The position numbers were made by a program, and so were the translations under genes. This document shows, one piece after another, positions 10,964 through 19,600 of a stretch of 64,000 bases of DNA. A model generated the notes under the pieces. The model ran no database searches and was not told where the DNA came from. It was given only the letters and a program-made list of their open reading frames with translations. This stretch comes from Choristoneura fumiferana. Lineage: Eukaryota > Arthropoda > Insecta > Lepidoptera > Tortricidae. The stretch lies in contig NC_133474.1 of the NCBI RefSeq assembly GCF_025370935.1, positions 1,419,005 to 1,483,004 on the forward strand, in the 5' to 3' direction. Position 1 is the stretch's first letter, and each line of letters begins with the position of its first letter.

Positions 10964-11900
10964 CAAGCGGTCACTGAGGGCAGTGGAGCAAACTCATTGA
11001 ACATAAATTGAAAATACAAACTGAAATATAGATGCACAGAAAAACCAGAAAAATAAGACCATCACTGGGAATCGAACCCAGGTCCTCGGTATTCCGTACC
11101 GCGTGCTATACCGCTACACCACTGCTGGTCAACGGTACAGACACGAATTTCCCCTTCAATTTCAATTTAGGTTTTACGGGATGACCGTAAAAGTAAAAAT
11201 TTGGAATTGAAATAAAAAATACAAAAAGATTCCAAAAAAAACAATCTTAATTTTTATTGAACATTGACTGAATATGTTGCCCCAACGTATGTTAAGCCTT
11301 ATTGTTCAAATTACACGGAGGGCGAGCACCAATGCGCGGCTATTTCGCAGTTCCACAGTATACTTTTAACAAGTTTATCTATTTTATTTCATTAGTTCCC
11401 ATTTTGTTGCATTCTTATTTTTGGTACAGCCGAGGGCATACATATCTATACAGCTATAGCATCAAATATATGTAGACATCGACCTTATGGTTAGTGGCAT
11501 ACAGCTGTATAAATATTTCTGACGTCTTGAGAATGTATATATCCTCCTAAGTCCTCGCGTATTTTATAAAGGATCAATTAACACTAATAATAATGGCCGA
11601 ATGTACTTTATAAAGTACAAATTGTTCATTGAATAAGGAATTCTAAGAATTTTGAAATAATGTCCAAAATAACAAAGCATGTCAACCACGTCTAGGTCTT
11701 AAACGCTAAGTTTGGTAAAAAACGTCAGGACTCAGGAGGATATATTTATGCCCTTGACTGTACAAGTCCGCCTTATACCTAATAGACCAGTAAAGCCTGC
11801 ATTTTTTTTAATTAAGAGCCCTATATAATAATAAAAGTAGGTACACAATGAATTTAATCAATACATCTGTTCCAGGAACCGCAAAGACTCAGTGGTGTGA
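260..11900 (+). CDS. dbo: Kelch protein diablo / KLHL20 type, 3' part (kelch propeller), seven exons, partial at the 5' side
   Basis: The coding joins are 260-483, 2626-2778, 4927-5048, 7069-7197, 10040-10178, 10797-10909 and 11876-11900. Every junction has AG/GT borders and matching phase. Together they encode about six kelch blades, each with the GG pair and the spaced Tyr and Trp of the family. Diagnostic runs include [45 protein letters not shown] and [20 protein letters not shown], which I recognise as the diablo/KLHL20 propeller. The protein ends in WNRKDSVV. In the family this propeller binds substrates, while N-terminal BTB and BACK domains bind Cullin-3; those exons are not in the window, so the gene must begin to the left. 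The protein is highly conserved, so the identification is firm. The oddity is the minisatellite on the first exon-intron border. The gene converges on the thioredoxin-domain gene. Confidence 0.93.
417..1545 (+). repeat. G-rich minisatellite copied from the end of dbo exon a and its splice donor (15 copies)
   Basis: A constant core of about 66 bp, running from CACGACGGGCAGAGCTAC through the exon end CAG and the donor GTGCGTGCT, is repeated 15 times. The first copy is the genuine exon. The copies are separated by G tracts of about 8-14, so the period is 73-80 bp. Copies are almost identical; I see single changes near 679 (CTC to CCG), 954 (one A inside the G tract), 1121 (CAG to CGG), 1340 (loss of an A) and 1491 (TT inside the G tract). 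The last copy breaks off after CGGTACGACCC into CTGGCTGCACCGG. Every unit but the last has its own potential 5' splice site. Long reading frames across the array are only the repeat read in shifting frames. Confidence 0.95.
1615..2302. mobile_element. MITE of 688 bp with TAA target duplication
   Basis: The left end reads CAGCCTTATTCATAAAAA and the right end is its reverse complement, TTTTTATGAATAAGGCTG. TAA lies on both sides (1612-1614 and 2303-2305). Three-base TWA duplications are typical of PIF/Harbinger-type elements. No transposase frame is seen, so it is non-autonomous. Confidence 0.7.
2626..2778 (+). CDS. dbo: dbo kelch exon b
   Basis: The acceptor is GTCGGCAG and the donor is AAG|GTACGG. 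It has 51 codons, phase 0 at both ends, beginning Trp-Cys-Gly-Ala and containing [13 protein letters not shown] and the blade ending in ERYEPKENRWTK. GC content is far above that of the flanking introns. Confidence 0.92.
3430..3715 (-). repeat. Interspersed repeat, probable LINE 3' end (family also at 13.8 and 53.8 kb)
   Basis: The block from ATGATTTATTCAGTAAATAG to ACAGGGATGTATGGGGTCCC recurs in opposite orientation at 53838-54108 and in three pieces at 13790-15183. On the minus strand it ends in GAATAAAT followed by TTTGAA-rich simple sequence, as LINE 3' ends do. I cannot name the family. Confidence 0.6.
4757..4855 (-). repeat. LINE 3'-end fragment with (TATTG)n tail
   Basis: On the minus strand it ends in AATAAAGAGTC followed by several TATTG units. 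The same end is present at 19138 with coding sequence attached, and at 45300-45397. Confidence 0.6.
4927..5048 (+). CDS. dbo: dbo kelch exon c
   Basis: The acceptor is GGGTGTAG and the donor is CCCCAG|GTATAT. The 122 bp begin in phase 0 (VAAMTTRRLGVAVAVLGG) and end two bases into an Arg codon. A LINE 3'-end fragment lies only about 60 bp upstream of the acceptor. Confidence 0.92.
5049..7068. other. dbo intron, no exon seen; half copy of a palindromic element at 5265-5470
   Basis: Positions 5265-5470 resemble one half of the 482-bp palindrome at 21237-21718 (GGTCAGTATGGG, then GGTTTTAGTGACAAGAAAAA). A TTA-rich microsatellite lies near 6825-6850. The remaining sequence shows nothing I recognise. 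Confidence 0.5.
7069..7197 (+). CDS. dbo: dbo kelch exon d
   Basis: The acceptor is TCCCTTAG and the donor is GAAAG|GTAAGC. The first base completes Arg from the previous exon, followed by [19 protein letters not shown] and the GGRDDCTELSSAE blade. It ends in phase 2. Confidence 0.92.
7337..7921 (-). mobile_element. SINE-A copy, tRNA-derived, interrupted by another repeat
   Basis: On the minus strand the head reads GTGGCCTAGTGGTTTGACC and carries a B-box-like GGTTCGAACCC. The body continues to a conserved end (GGGACGTATATAGG) and an ATGATGAT-type tail. The head is split between 7909-7921 and 7337-7630 by a 274-bp insert. It sits in the dbo intron. Confidence 0.85.
7631..7904. mobile_element. 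Short repeat inserted in a SINE-A head, flanked by ACTA
   Basis: The insert begins TTTTATATTGGACTGGATGG and ends CTACCACCTGCA. ACTA is present at both borders (7627-7630 and 7905-7908), and removing the insert restores an unbroken SINE head when compared with the copies at 9034 and 12213. The class is unknown to me. Confidence 0.65.
8605..8720. repeat. AGAAT microsatellite with repeat tail
   Basis: Several AGAAT units are followed by AGACATTTATTCACATTCCC and an A-rich stretch. This looks like the 3' tail of a retroelement in reverse orientation, by analogy with the TATTG-tailed LINE ends in this window. Confidence 0.45.
9034..9349 (+). mobile_element. SINE-A copy with 9-bp target duplication and duplicated head
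   Basis: AACCACTTC flanks the element at 9025-9033 and 9350-9358. The first 21 bp (GAGAAGCCGTGATGGCCTAG plus T) occur twice in tandem at 9034-9075. The A-box-like start, GGTTCAAACCCC B box, LINE-like end and GATGATG tail are all present. Confidence 0.9.
10040..10178 (+). CDS. dbo: dbo kelch exon e
   Basis: The acceptor is GTTGTTCAG and the donor is ATAGAG|GTACAC. The first base completes Arg; the exon then reads YDPGADAWSPVVAMTSRRSG through GGFDGTAYLKSIE and ends in phase 0. Confidence 0.92.
10797..10909 (+). CDS. dbo: dbo kelch exon f
   Basis: The acceptor is ACTGGCAG and the donor is ATCTG|GTGAGT. It reads VFDPESNQWRLCGAMNYRRL, then GGGVGVMRAPHHDTHYI, and ends two bases into a Trp codon. 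This is the last blade. Confidence 0.92.
10932..10963 (+). repeat. (ATC)n microsatellite
   Basis: An uninterrupted run of ATC units follows the donor of dbo exon f by about 20 bp. It may be a retroelement tail or a simple slippage repeat. Confidence 0.8.
10998..11250 (-). mobile_element. SINE-B copy (tRNA-derived) in the last dbo intron
   Basis: The minus strand reads GGTGTAGCGGTATAGCACGC and then GGACCTGGGTTCGATTCCCA, which are tRNA-like A- and B-box regions. Body sequence CTGTGCATCTATATTTCAGT lies on the minus strand at the left. The right flank, with GGTTTTACGGGATGACCGTA, matches the plus-strand body of the copy at 34590, so the copy looks rearranged. It is not a tRNA gene: no paired acceptor stem. 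Confidence 0.65.
11876..11900 (+). CDS. dbo: dbo terminal exon with stop codon
   Basis: The acceptor is CTGTTCCAG. The first G completes Trp, followed by NRKDSVV and TGA at 11898-11900. This 25-bp coding tail is too short to stand out alone. It is supported by phase agreement with the previous exon and by the family-like end. Confidence 0.85.
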
Positions 11901-11955
11901 GTGGACCCCACCCGCCGCCTTCACTCGTTACTCATTTTATTTTATTTTTATTGTT

Positions 11956-11961
11956 AATAAA
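11956..11961 (+). terminator. dbo: Poly(A) signal AATAAA of dbo
   Basis: AATAAA lies 56 bp past the stop codon in an AT-rich 3' untranslated stretch. It is the first canonical signal downstream of the terminal exon. Confidence 0.6.
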
Positions 11962-12044
11962 ACTATATGATTAATTGACTATTTATAAATGAATGAAATA
12001 CTTTAGAATATAATTTTATTGATTTTTATTTATCTTTATTAATC

Positions 12045-12140
12045 GGCCGTCCATAAATTACGTCTCAATTTTCACCTATTACTCTCTGACCTCTCCCCCC
12101 CCCCCCCCCCCTGAATGCGTGGCGTAATTTATGAATGACT
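12045..12140. mobile_element. Small MITE with a run of 17 Cs
   Basis: The ends GGCCGTCCATAAATTACG and CGTAATTTATGAATGACT are an imperfect inverted pair. Between them lies a 17-base C run at 12095-12111. Confidence 0.6.
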
Positions 12141-12212
12141 CATAGTTACAGTTATTTTTGTATACAGAGTAAAAACGTGTAGGTACTTTGCAAAGCTATA
12201 CCACATGCGCTT

Positions 12213-12513
12213 CATCATCTCAGCCTATATACGTCCCACTGCTGGGCACAGGCCTCTCAGAACAAGAGGGCTTGGGCCATAGTTCCCACGCGGGCCCAGT
12301 GCGGATTGGGAACTTCACACGCACCATTGAATTGCTTCGCAGGTTGTGCAGGTTTCCTCACGATGTTTTCCTTCACCGCAAAGCTCGTGGTGAATTTCAA
12401 ATGTAACTCCGCACATGAATTTGGAAAAACTCAGAGGTGCGAGCCGGGGTTTGAACCCACGAACCTCTGCTTGAGAGGCGATAGGTCAAACCGCTAGGCC
12501 ACCACGGCTGTAT
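12213..12513 (-). mobile_element. SINE-A copy with 7-bp target duplication
   Basis: TGCGCTT flanks it at 12206-12212 and 12514-12520. The element is full length on the minus strand, from GCCGTGGTGGCCTAGCGG at the head to the GATGATG tail. Confidence 0.88.
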
Positions 12514-13435
12514 TGCGCTTATTCAGACGTAATAAGGTGGTACATATTTTTTAGTGATTTCAATAGATAAGTCCAGTCCGCGTCAAAATACAAAAGCATG
12601 GTACAAGCTTGAATACAATGTTGAAACGTGTTAACCCTTTTAGAAGGTAGAGGCGATTTAGCGACCACATGCATTGACTAGGAAATTCAACCTTATTGTA
12701 TTAATTATAAGTTACAATATCCATTGTAATTATTGAAAATACTACTAGCTTTAAAAATATCCTTTGTCAGGTATGTATTCGATAGCTGCTTTTGATTCTG
12801 TGGTAGTATGCTCCAGTAATGGGGCCTTATAAAAGGTTAAGAACGTTTTTGGATTTCAGTACTCAATTAGCAAAAACAATTAACTATGTAATAATAGTAT
12901 TTTATGCAACTGTATCGTAATAGGGGTCCTTAAAACACGAGTGTGGGTTTATGAAACGAGGCGTAGCCGAGTTTCATGATAGGGTCACATGAGTGTTTTA
13001 AGGCCTAATTACGTACAGTTGCATACAATATTTTATCTATATCCATATATTAAATCCTCTATCATGTGTTCAAGAACCATTGAGAATGACCTGCATTAAC
13101 GAGAACTAGGTAGGTATGTCTGCCCCACGAGCTGCGCCCGCGACGACCTGCTGCTGCACGTGGTTGCGTTAATTTCTCGCTCCGCTCTGCGTCTATGGAC
13201 AGATGCAGTCTGGCTGGTCTGGCTGGACGGGTTCTCTGCCTTTTTCCAACTTACGTTTCCCAAATGCACCAAAGCTAACCTACTGTGTTCTAAAATTTTG
13301 GTTTCGGGAAAATCGAGAGTGGGAAATTAAACGTTTGGCAAATGAAACATTTGGCAAACAATAATTCTGCGAAAAGTAACTGTAACTCCGCTCAGCAAGC
13401 CTCTCGTGGACAGACAGTCTTAACAAAACGGCGTC

Positions 13436-13618
13436 CTACGCCTCAGCTGGTGGTGGCGACGTAGCTTTGTCGACAGCAGACTCTTCGTCTTCTTCAGGCT
13501 CTTCGTCGGGCTCGGGCTCGTCCTCGGCCGGCGCCTCCGCCGACGCCTCGGCCTCCGTCGACGGCGCCGCCGAGAGGGAGGAGTCCACTGCCGACTCTTC
13601 CTTGGTCTCGTGGCGCTT
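13436..13618 (-). CDS. TXNDC3/NME8-like terminal exon, acidic tail
   Basis: The acceptor is CCATTTCAG. The exon has 60 codons and TAG at 13438-13436. It reads KRHETKEESAVDSSLSAAPS followed by an Ala/Glu/Pro-rich tail (EDEPEPDEEPEEDEESAVDK). Low complexity makes the reading less certain than for upstream exons, but GC content, phase and acceptor agree. Confidence 0.85.
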   Translation of the reverse strand, partial: KRHETKEESAVDSSLSAAPSTEAEASAEAPAEDEPEPDEEPEEDEESAVDKATSPPPAEA

Positions 13619-16600
13619 CTGAAATGGGATTGAGATGGAAAATATTAGCCATCAAAAACGTAACGTGTAAAAAATAACCTAACCATAAAAGTTCCATTTT
13701 TAATACAAGCTTTTTTTGTTGACGTACTTGCATTGTCTCCCAAACTGCATTTTCATACCAAATTTCAAGTCGATGCTATTAACTGTTGAAGTTAAAATGC
13801 GCCGAAAGAAACTTGACACTAAGTATTTTTTTCAAAATAAATAATCCTACTTACTAAATTATAAATGTGAAAGTTTGTGAGTGAGTGAGTATGTTTGTTA
13901 CTTCTTCACCCTGAAACGGCTGGACGGATTTGGATGAAATTTGGCAAAAAGTTAGTATATAACCTGGATTAAAAGATAGAATACTTTTTATCCCGATATT
14001 CCCACGGAATAGAGATAAAATCTCGAAATAACAACCGCTGGGCTTAGAGAAATTCGGTATGTGGATAGCTGGACTTCTGGAATAACACATAGGCTACTTT
14101 TTATTCCGATATTTCCACGGGATGGGGATAAAATTTTAAAAATTTTAACCGCTGGGTTATGAGTTGAAATTTTGGACAGTTGTTTTTAACACAATCTCAA
14201 TGAAGACCACGATATAGACTTTGGGAATTTGGTAAAATCCGGGAATTTCAATTGTAACTACCAGATCGAATAGTTTACGGGTGCGAAGCCGCGGGTAAAC
14301 TCTAGTTAAAAATAAAATACTTAAAAACTACAGTATAAAATGAATGAACAAAGTTAAATGAAAAAAAAAGGTTTACTATTGTTTGGCCGAAACTTATATG
14401 CCATAATTTCATTTGCCCGAAACTTCATTTGCCCGAATGTTTCGTTTACTAGAAAATTTATTTGATATATTCTTATTTTTCCGAAAATTAGATGCCATAA
14501 TGATACGAATTCAATACGTATTGTTTTCCATATTATTAAGTGCAATAATATTATTTAATAGAATATTCAAACGCCATACTAAATAGTGTTTATTTTGATT
14601 ATGATTGACTAAAATTGCTTTTTTCTTTTACTAATCTATCTATTATCTTTATTATCCGGGCTGCTATAAAAAAAAATACCTAACATCGAAGGCTAAGGCG
14701 GGAGCTACGCTCCGCTTCGCTCCCACCTTAGCCTTCTTAACCTAACCTATCCGAGTCGCTTCTGCTCCGAACCGTCTTGCTCGCTCGCTTCGCTCGCTCG
14801 CACAAATCAAAAGTCGCAATTCTAACTTAATCTAATCTATGTGATTAAAATTTACCTAATTCAAAGGCATGTGTTTGACGTATGGGATTTATCAGTATTA
14901 TAGTGTCGATACTCCCCATTTACATGGATGGAAAATGATATTCAGGCATGTGATACTTATGTCTTACAATGATTATGAATAGTGAAATTATTGAAATTAA
15001 TATTATGGGAAAGAAAGATTCTGTCATTTGATTAATATGGTAAACAATGAGTAGTGTAAATAAACTTATAAGAAACAATAATTATGGCGGTTTGAACATT
15101 ATAGCACATGAAATTCGGGCAAATGAAATTCTGTCAAGTGAAGGTATACCGAAAAAAAATACTACAGGGATGTATGGGGTCCCGTGACTTTGAATAGCAA
15201 ACACGCTACCTTCTTCTTCTTCTTAATCTTCGGCTTGGGCTTCTCCTCCGGCTCCAGGTACCCTGGCGGGAAGAACCTCGCGCACTCCTCGGCGCCCTCC
15301 ACGGCGTCGGGGCTGACGTGGACCGGCCCCAGCGCCAACAGGCCGGGCGGGGGGCCCGGCTCGAAGAGGTCCGATGGTTCAGCTAGCTCGGGCTCCGCTA
15401 GGCCCACGGCGACTTGCAGGACTATGGTCTCGCAGCTGTTGGGAATGAGCACAGATATAGATTACACTAGATAACGCAAACACCTCAATCTGTATGAAAA
15501 CCAACCGTGTCACTTTTTAGGGTTCCGGAGCCAAAATGGCAAAAACGGAACTCAGGTGGTGGAAAAATTTGAAAAAAATCAGGATGGTAGTAAGTCTATC
15601 AAACTTTCAAGGAAAACTATAACGGCTAAGTTTGCTTGAGAATTAGTAGTTTTTAGTAGGAAAAAGTGTCACCCCCTTTGACGTTAGGTCTAGCTGGTGA
15701 TTGGCTCATTTAGTTAACCATCACTCTACTATTCCACTTCGCTCTCCCTTTATTAAGGTCTCTACTCACTACATCGTATCATGCCATGACAGTAATAGGA
15801 GCGTGTCAGGAACGGAATGTGAAGCGATACATATATGACACGCGACGGCAACGGTTGGTTAGGACTCGGGCTAGTGGGTAAAGTTTTCAATAAGTAAATA
15901 AATATTATTATCACTTCTCATGCTCGTAAAGTTCGTGTTTATGCTGGATTTGGACGAGATAAAATTACTTTTTATGTAGTCTAGTGCATACAGTAAAATC
16001 TTCGTCTAAGACTAAGGTGTAAACAGAGACAAGCAAAGAAGTATGTTTACATATAAGTATTTTTATTAATTTTTAATTTAAATAAAACTAAAAATCAATC
16101 AATCAATCAAATTAAATCGATAAAACTAAAAATGTATAATTTTATAGTGCATGCATGAAAATTAAAATTAAAAGATACATAGTAAGTTAAATATTTGCCA
16201 TCGAAGTGAAAAGCAGAGTGTAAAACTCGAGCATTAAACCCATTTTCCCCTCGACGTGTCTATCCACCCTCGCCTTACCCGCTCAGGTGGCTATATGAAC
16301 GCCTCGGGTAAAATGGCTCGATTTATGCTCTTGTTTTACAATCTACTATGTTGCCTGACCATCTATTGCGATCATGATACGGTGTACCTAATGGGTGATC
16401 TTTGACAAATAAAATCAGTATCACCAAGTACTCACTAATCCTTCTCCGGCCGCTCCTCATACTTCTCCAAAGTCTTGCACAGCAGCCTTGGCGCGGCCAC
16501 AGACCCGTCCGCAAAGAACCCGTGCAGCAGCACGCGCGGCGCCACCTTCGCAGCTGCGGCCAGCACGGCCACGCGCTGCCACGCGCCGAACACCATCGCC

Positions 16601-19600
16601 ACGAGCGGGGGGGACGGCGGGGAGGGGCTCCACTAGCCCTCCCACCATCTGAGAAGAGGGGATTGAGTTGAGGTGAAAAAAACCGGTTAAGAGCATAGAA
16701 AAATGTAGGAGGGTCCCCTTAAAAAAATTCGACGTGAAAAAGTGTACCAGTAAAAGAGCGTATCTCTATAGCACTTACGTCCTTTTGTTGAGAAGCGCAA
16801 TTTTTCGGCAACAACTCAAAAACGGTAGTAGCCGAAATTGTTGAAATTAATGTTGTTTAAAACTATTTATTAAGCTACAGACGTACAGTCACCAGCACCA
16901 ATATCTGACACAACAAGCGTGCATAAATATCTGATACGACTCTATTTGTAGGGCCGGAAGGACGTGTCAGATATTTTTGCACGCTCAATTGTGGCAGATA
17001 TTAATGCTGGTGACTGTACCTACACTTTGCAAGAATATAAAGAAGGTGGGGGCACAATTTTTGCACCTTTTTCGGGGCGATTATTTCCGAAAATACATAT
17101 ACACTGTTTATACAGTGTTTTTAAAAGACCTGTCGAAATTATGCGCTGCACGTTGTTTTTTTGCTTGAAAAAAATTTTTTTTTCACTTACGTGACATTTA
17201 GCTATCATGGAATGGAGTAGCAACCAACTTTTAAAATTTAAATTAACAGACTTCTAGAGTGCTAGACTTCTTTTTACTTAAAAGTAAAGTTTTTTGTTAA
17301 ACGTTTTTTTTTCTCGATCCACGGTGAAACTTTGGACCGGTACAACTTGGGGATTTTCAATCTACGGAATCCTAAAAACGAGCCAATTCCTTTCTCAAAA
17401 GGCTGACAACGCACCCGCAACTCAACTTAGAGCTGGCATTCACGTCTTGTCGGATGTCGGGCCCGGATTTTAATCGGATATTCCGTTGCCAAACAATTTA
17501 AATGGAGCTATTCACAGTTGCCCGACATCCAGCACTGATTTTCTACGGAAATATGACCTATATGTGAAATAAAAGGGGCACAGATCTTCCGAAGAGTAAT
17601 TTTATTTAGAAGCTGAACTCCACTTTCTCACAAACAATAAGATCAAACCAATATGAGTGACATGAATATTTCTTCTTAATAACATAAACTACGTAGAGAG
17701 TGTTCATTACCTCAAAGAGGTTCCAACACTATATCCGACTCAAAACGGATCCGACAACCGACAAGTGGGAACGAGCTCAAGTAATGGGTGTCCATGGGTG
17801 GCAGTGATTGCGCTCCATCAGATGACCCACCCATTTGAAAAAAGAAACAGAAATGGTCCTCGCAAAATCAATCCCACCTTAGGAAACAGGAGATCCAACA
17901 CAGCCGCCCGCTGCTGCCGATTCGCCGGCACGTACAGCCCCGGGATCCCATCCATTCGTAGTTCGTCTACCACCAGCTTCTTGGGAGCCTCCTCGTCTCC
18001 TGCCCCGTCGCCGTATAACGCTCGTCTGCACAGCTCTGCAACAACGTCTTATCATGGACCCTGTTGGTTGCCATTACTTACTGGAGCTTTCTAGGGTTCC
18101 GTAACCATAGGGTGCGAACGAAAACACTATTACTGGGACTCCGCTCTCTCTGTCCGTCCGTCTGTCACAGGGCTCTATCTCTTGAGTCGTAACAGTTAGA
18201 CACTTGAAATTTTCACAGATTATGTATTACTGTGGCCGCTATAACAACAAATACTAAAAACAGAATAAAATAAATATTTAAGGGGGCTCCCATACAACAA
18301 ACGTGATTGTTTTGCCGTTTTTTGTTTGATATTAATAATGGCCAGGTAGACGCTTGAAATATTCACAGAATCTTAAGTTGTATAATCACTTTAAATATAA
18401 ATAATTAAATTAAAATCATCATCATCATCCCAGCCTATATACGTCCCACTGCTGGGCACAGGCCTCCTCTCAGAACAAGATGGCTTGGGCCATAGTTCCC
18501 ACGCGGGCCCAGTGCGGATTGGGAACTTCACACGCACTATTGAATTGCTTCGCAGGTTTGTGCAGGTTTCCTCACGATGTTTTCCTTCACCGCAAAGCTC
18601 GTGGTAAATTTCAAATGTAATTCCGTAAAAATTCAAATGTAAAATTAAAATAAAATAAATATTTAAAGGGGCTCCCATACAACAAACTTGTTTTTTTTGC
18701 CGTTTTTGCTAATGCCTAATGTTGTATAGATAATGGTACGGAGCCCTTCATGCGCGAGTCCTATTCGCACTTGGCCGGTATTTTCTCTTATTTTTCGTTA
18801 TTGCGAAATAGGGAGATATATAGTCCTAAACTTTAGTAATCCAGCTAGTTTCTACTTGTGCTCTACAGTCACCAGCACCAATATCTGGCACAACAAGCGT
18901 GCATAAATATCTGATACGACTCTATTTCTAGGGCTGGAAGGACGTGTCAGATATTTTTGCACGCTCCGCTGTGGCAGATATTAATGCTGGTGACTGTACT
19001 TTCAGCCCAGTTTAAAGTTTTAGACCTACAAGAAAGACCGCGCCTACGAATCCTTAAAATATCCTTATTCAATTAAAGCTATAACAAGCACTTACGAATG
19101 TGAAAAAAATCTACCACCGGTTCGGAAGAACTTCTACAATACAATACAATACAATACAAAGACTCTTTATTGTACCTACACCAGACGTAGTAAGCGATAC
19201 AGAAAACAGAAACACAGAGAAAAAAAAAGTACAAGGTGAGCAATAGGCGGCCTTATCGCTTAAGAGCGTTCTCTTCCAGGCAACCTTTTTTACAGAAAGA
19301 AGGAAGGACTAGTTTACAACAGGTGGTGCATCAAAAGTAGATCAGAAAATTTAAAACGTAACAGCACCGTAACAGCAATACATCTACGAATACATACATA
19401 ATTATATCGTACATATAATATACGTCCAAATTAAATATAGGTAATGAGATAAACAGCAACAAATAAATAAATAAATTATAATAAGGCTAATAATTAGAAG
19501 ATGACAGATAGTGCTCCTTAAGCATAGATTTAAATAGTGACAAAGACTTTGCGCGTCGTAAGTCAATCGGTAAGGAGTTCCACAACTGAATAGCCTGGAC

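Larger units (their letters stand above)
11962..13435. other. Gap between the two convergent host genes
   Basis: It contains a poly(C)-bearing MITE (12045-12140), a SINE-A (12213-12513) and a repeat block related to 4215-4330 (about 13050-13200). Part of 13228-13390 resembles blocks near 32840-33100 and 48770-48915. No gene is seen. Confidence 0.6.

Noticed and set aside
15184..15474. Plus-strand 96-codon frame
   Set aside because: It is the shadow of exon 9 of the thioredoxin-domain gene.
17765..18094. Plus-strand 109-codon frame
   Set aside because: It overlaps exon 7 in antisense and crosses its splice sites; there is no independent support.
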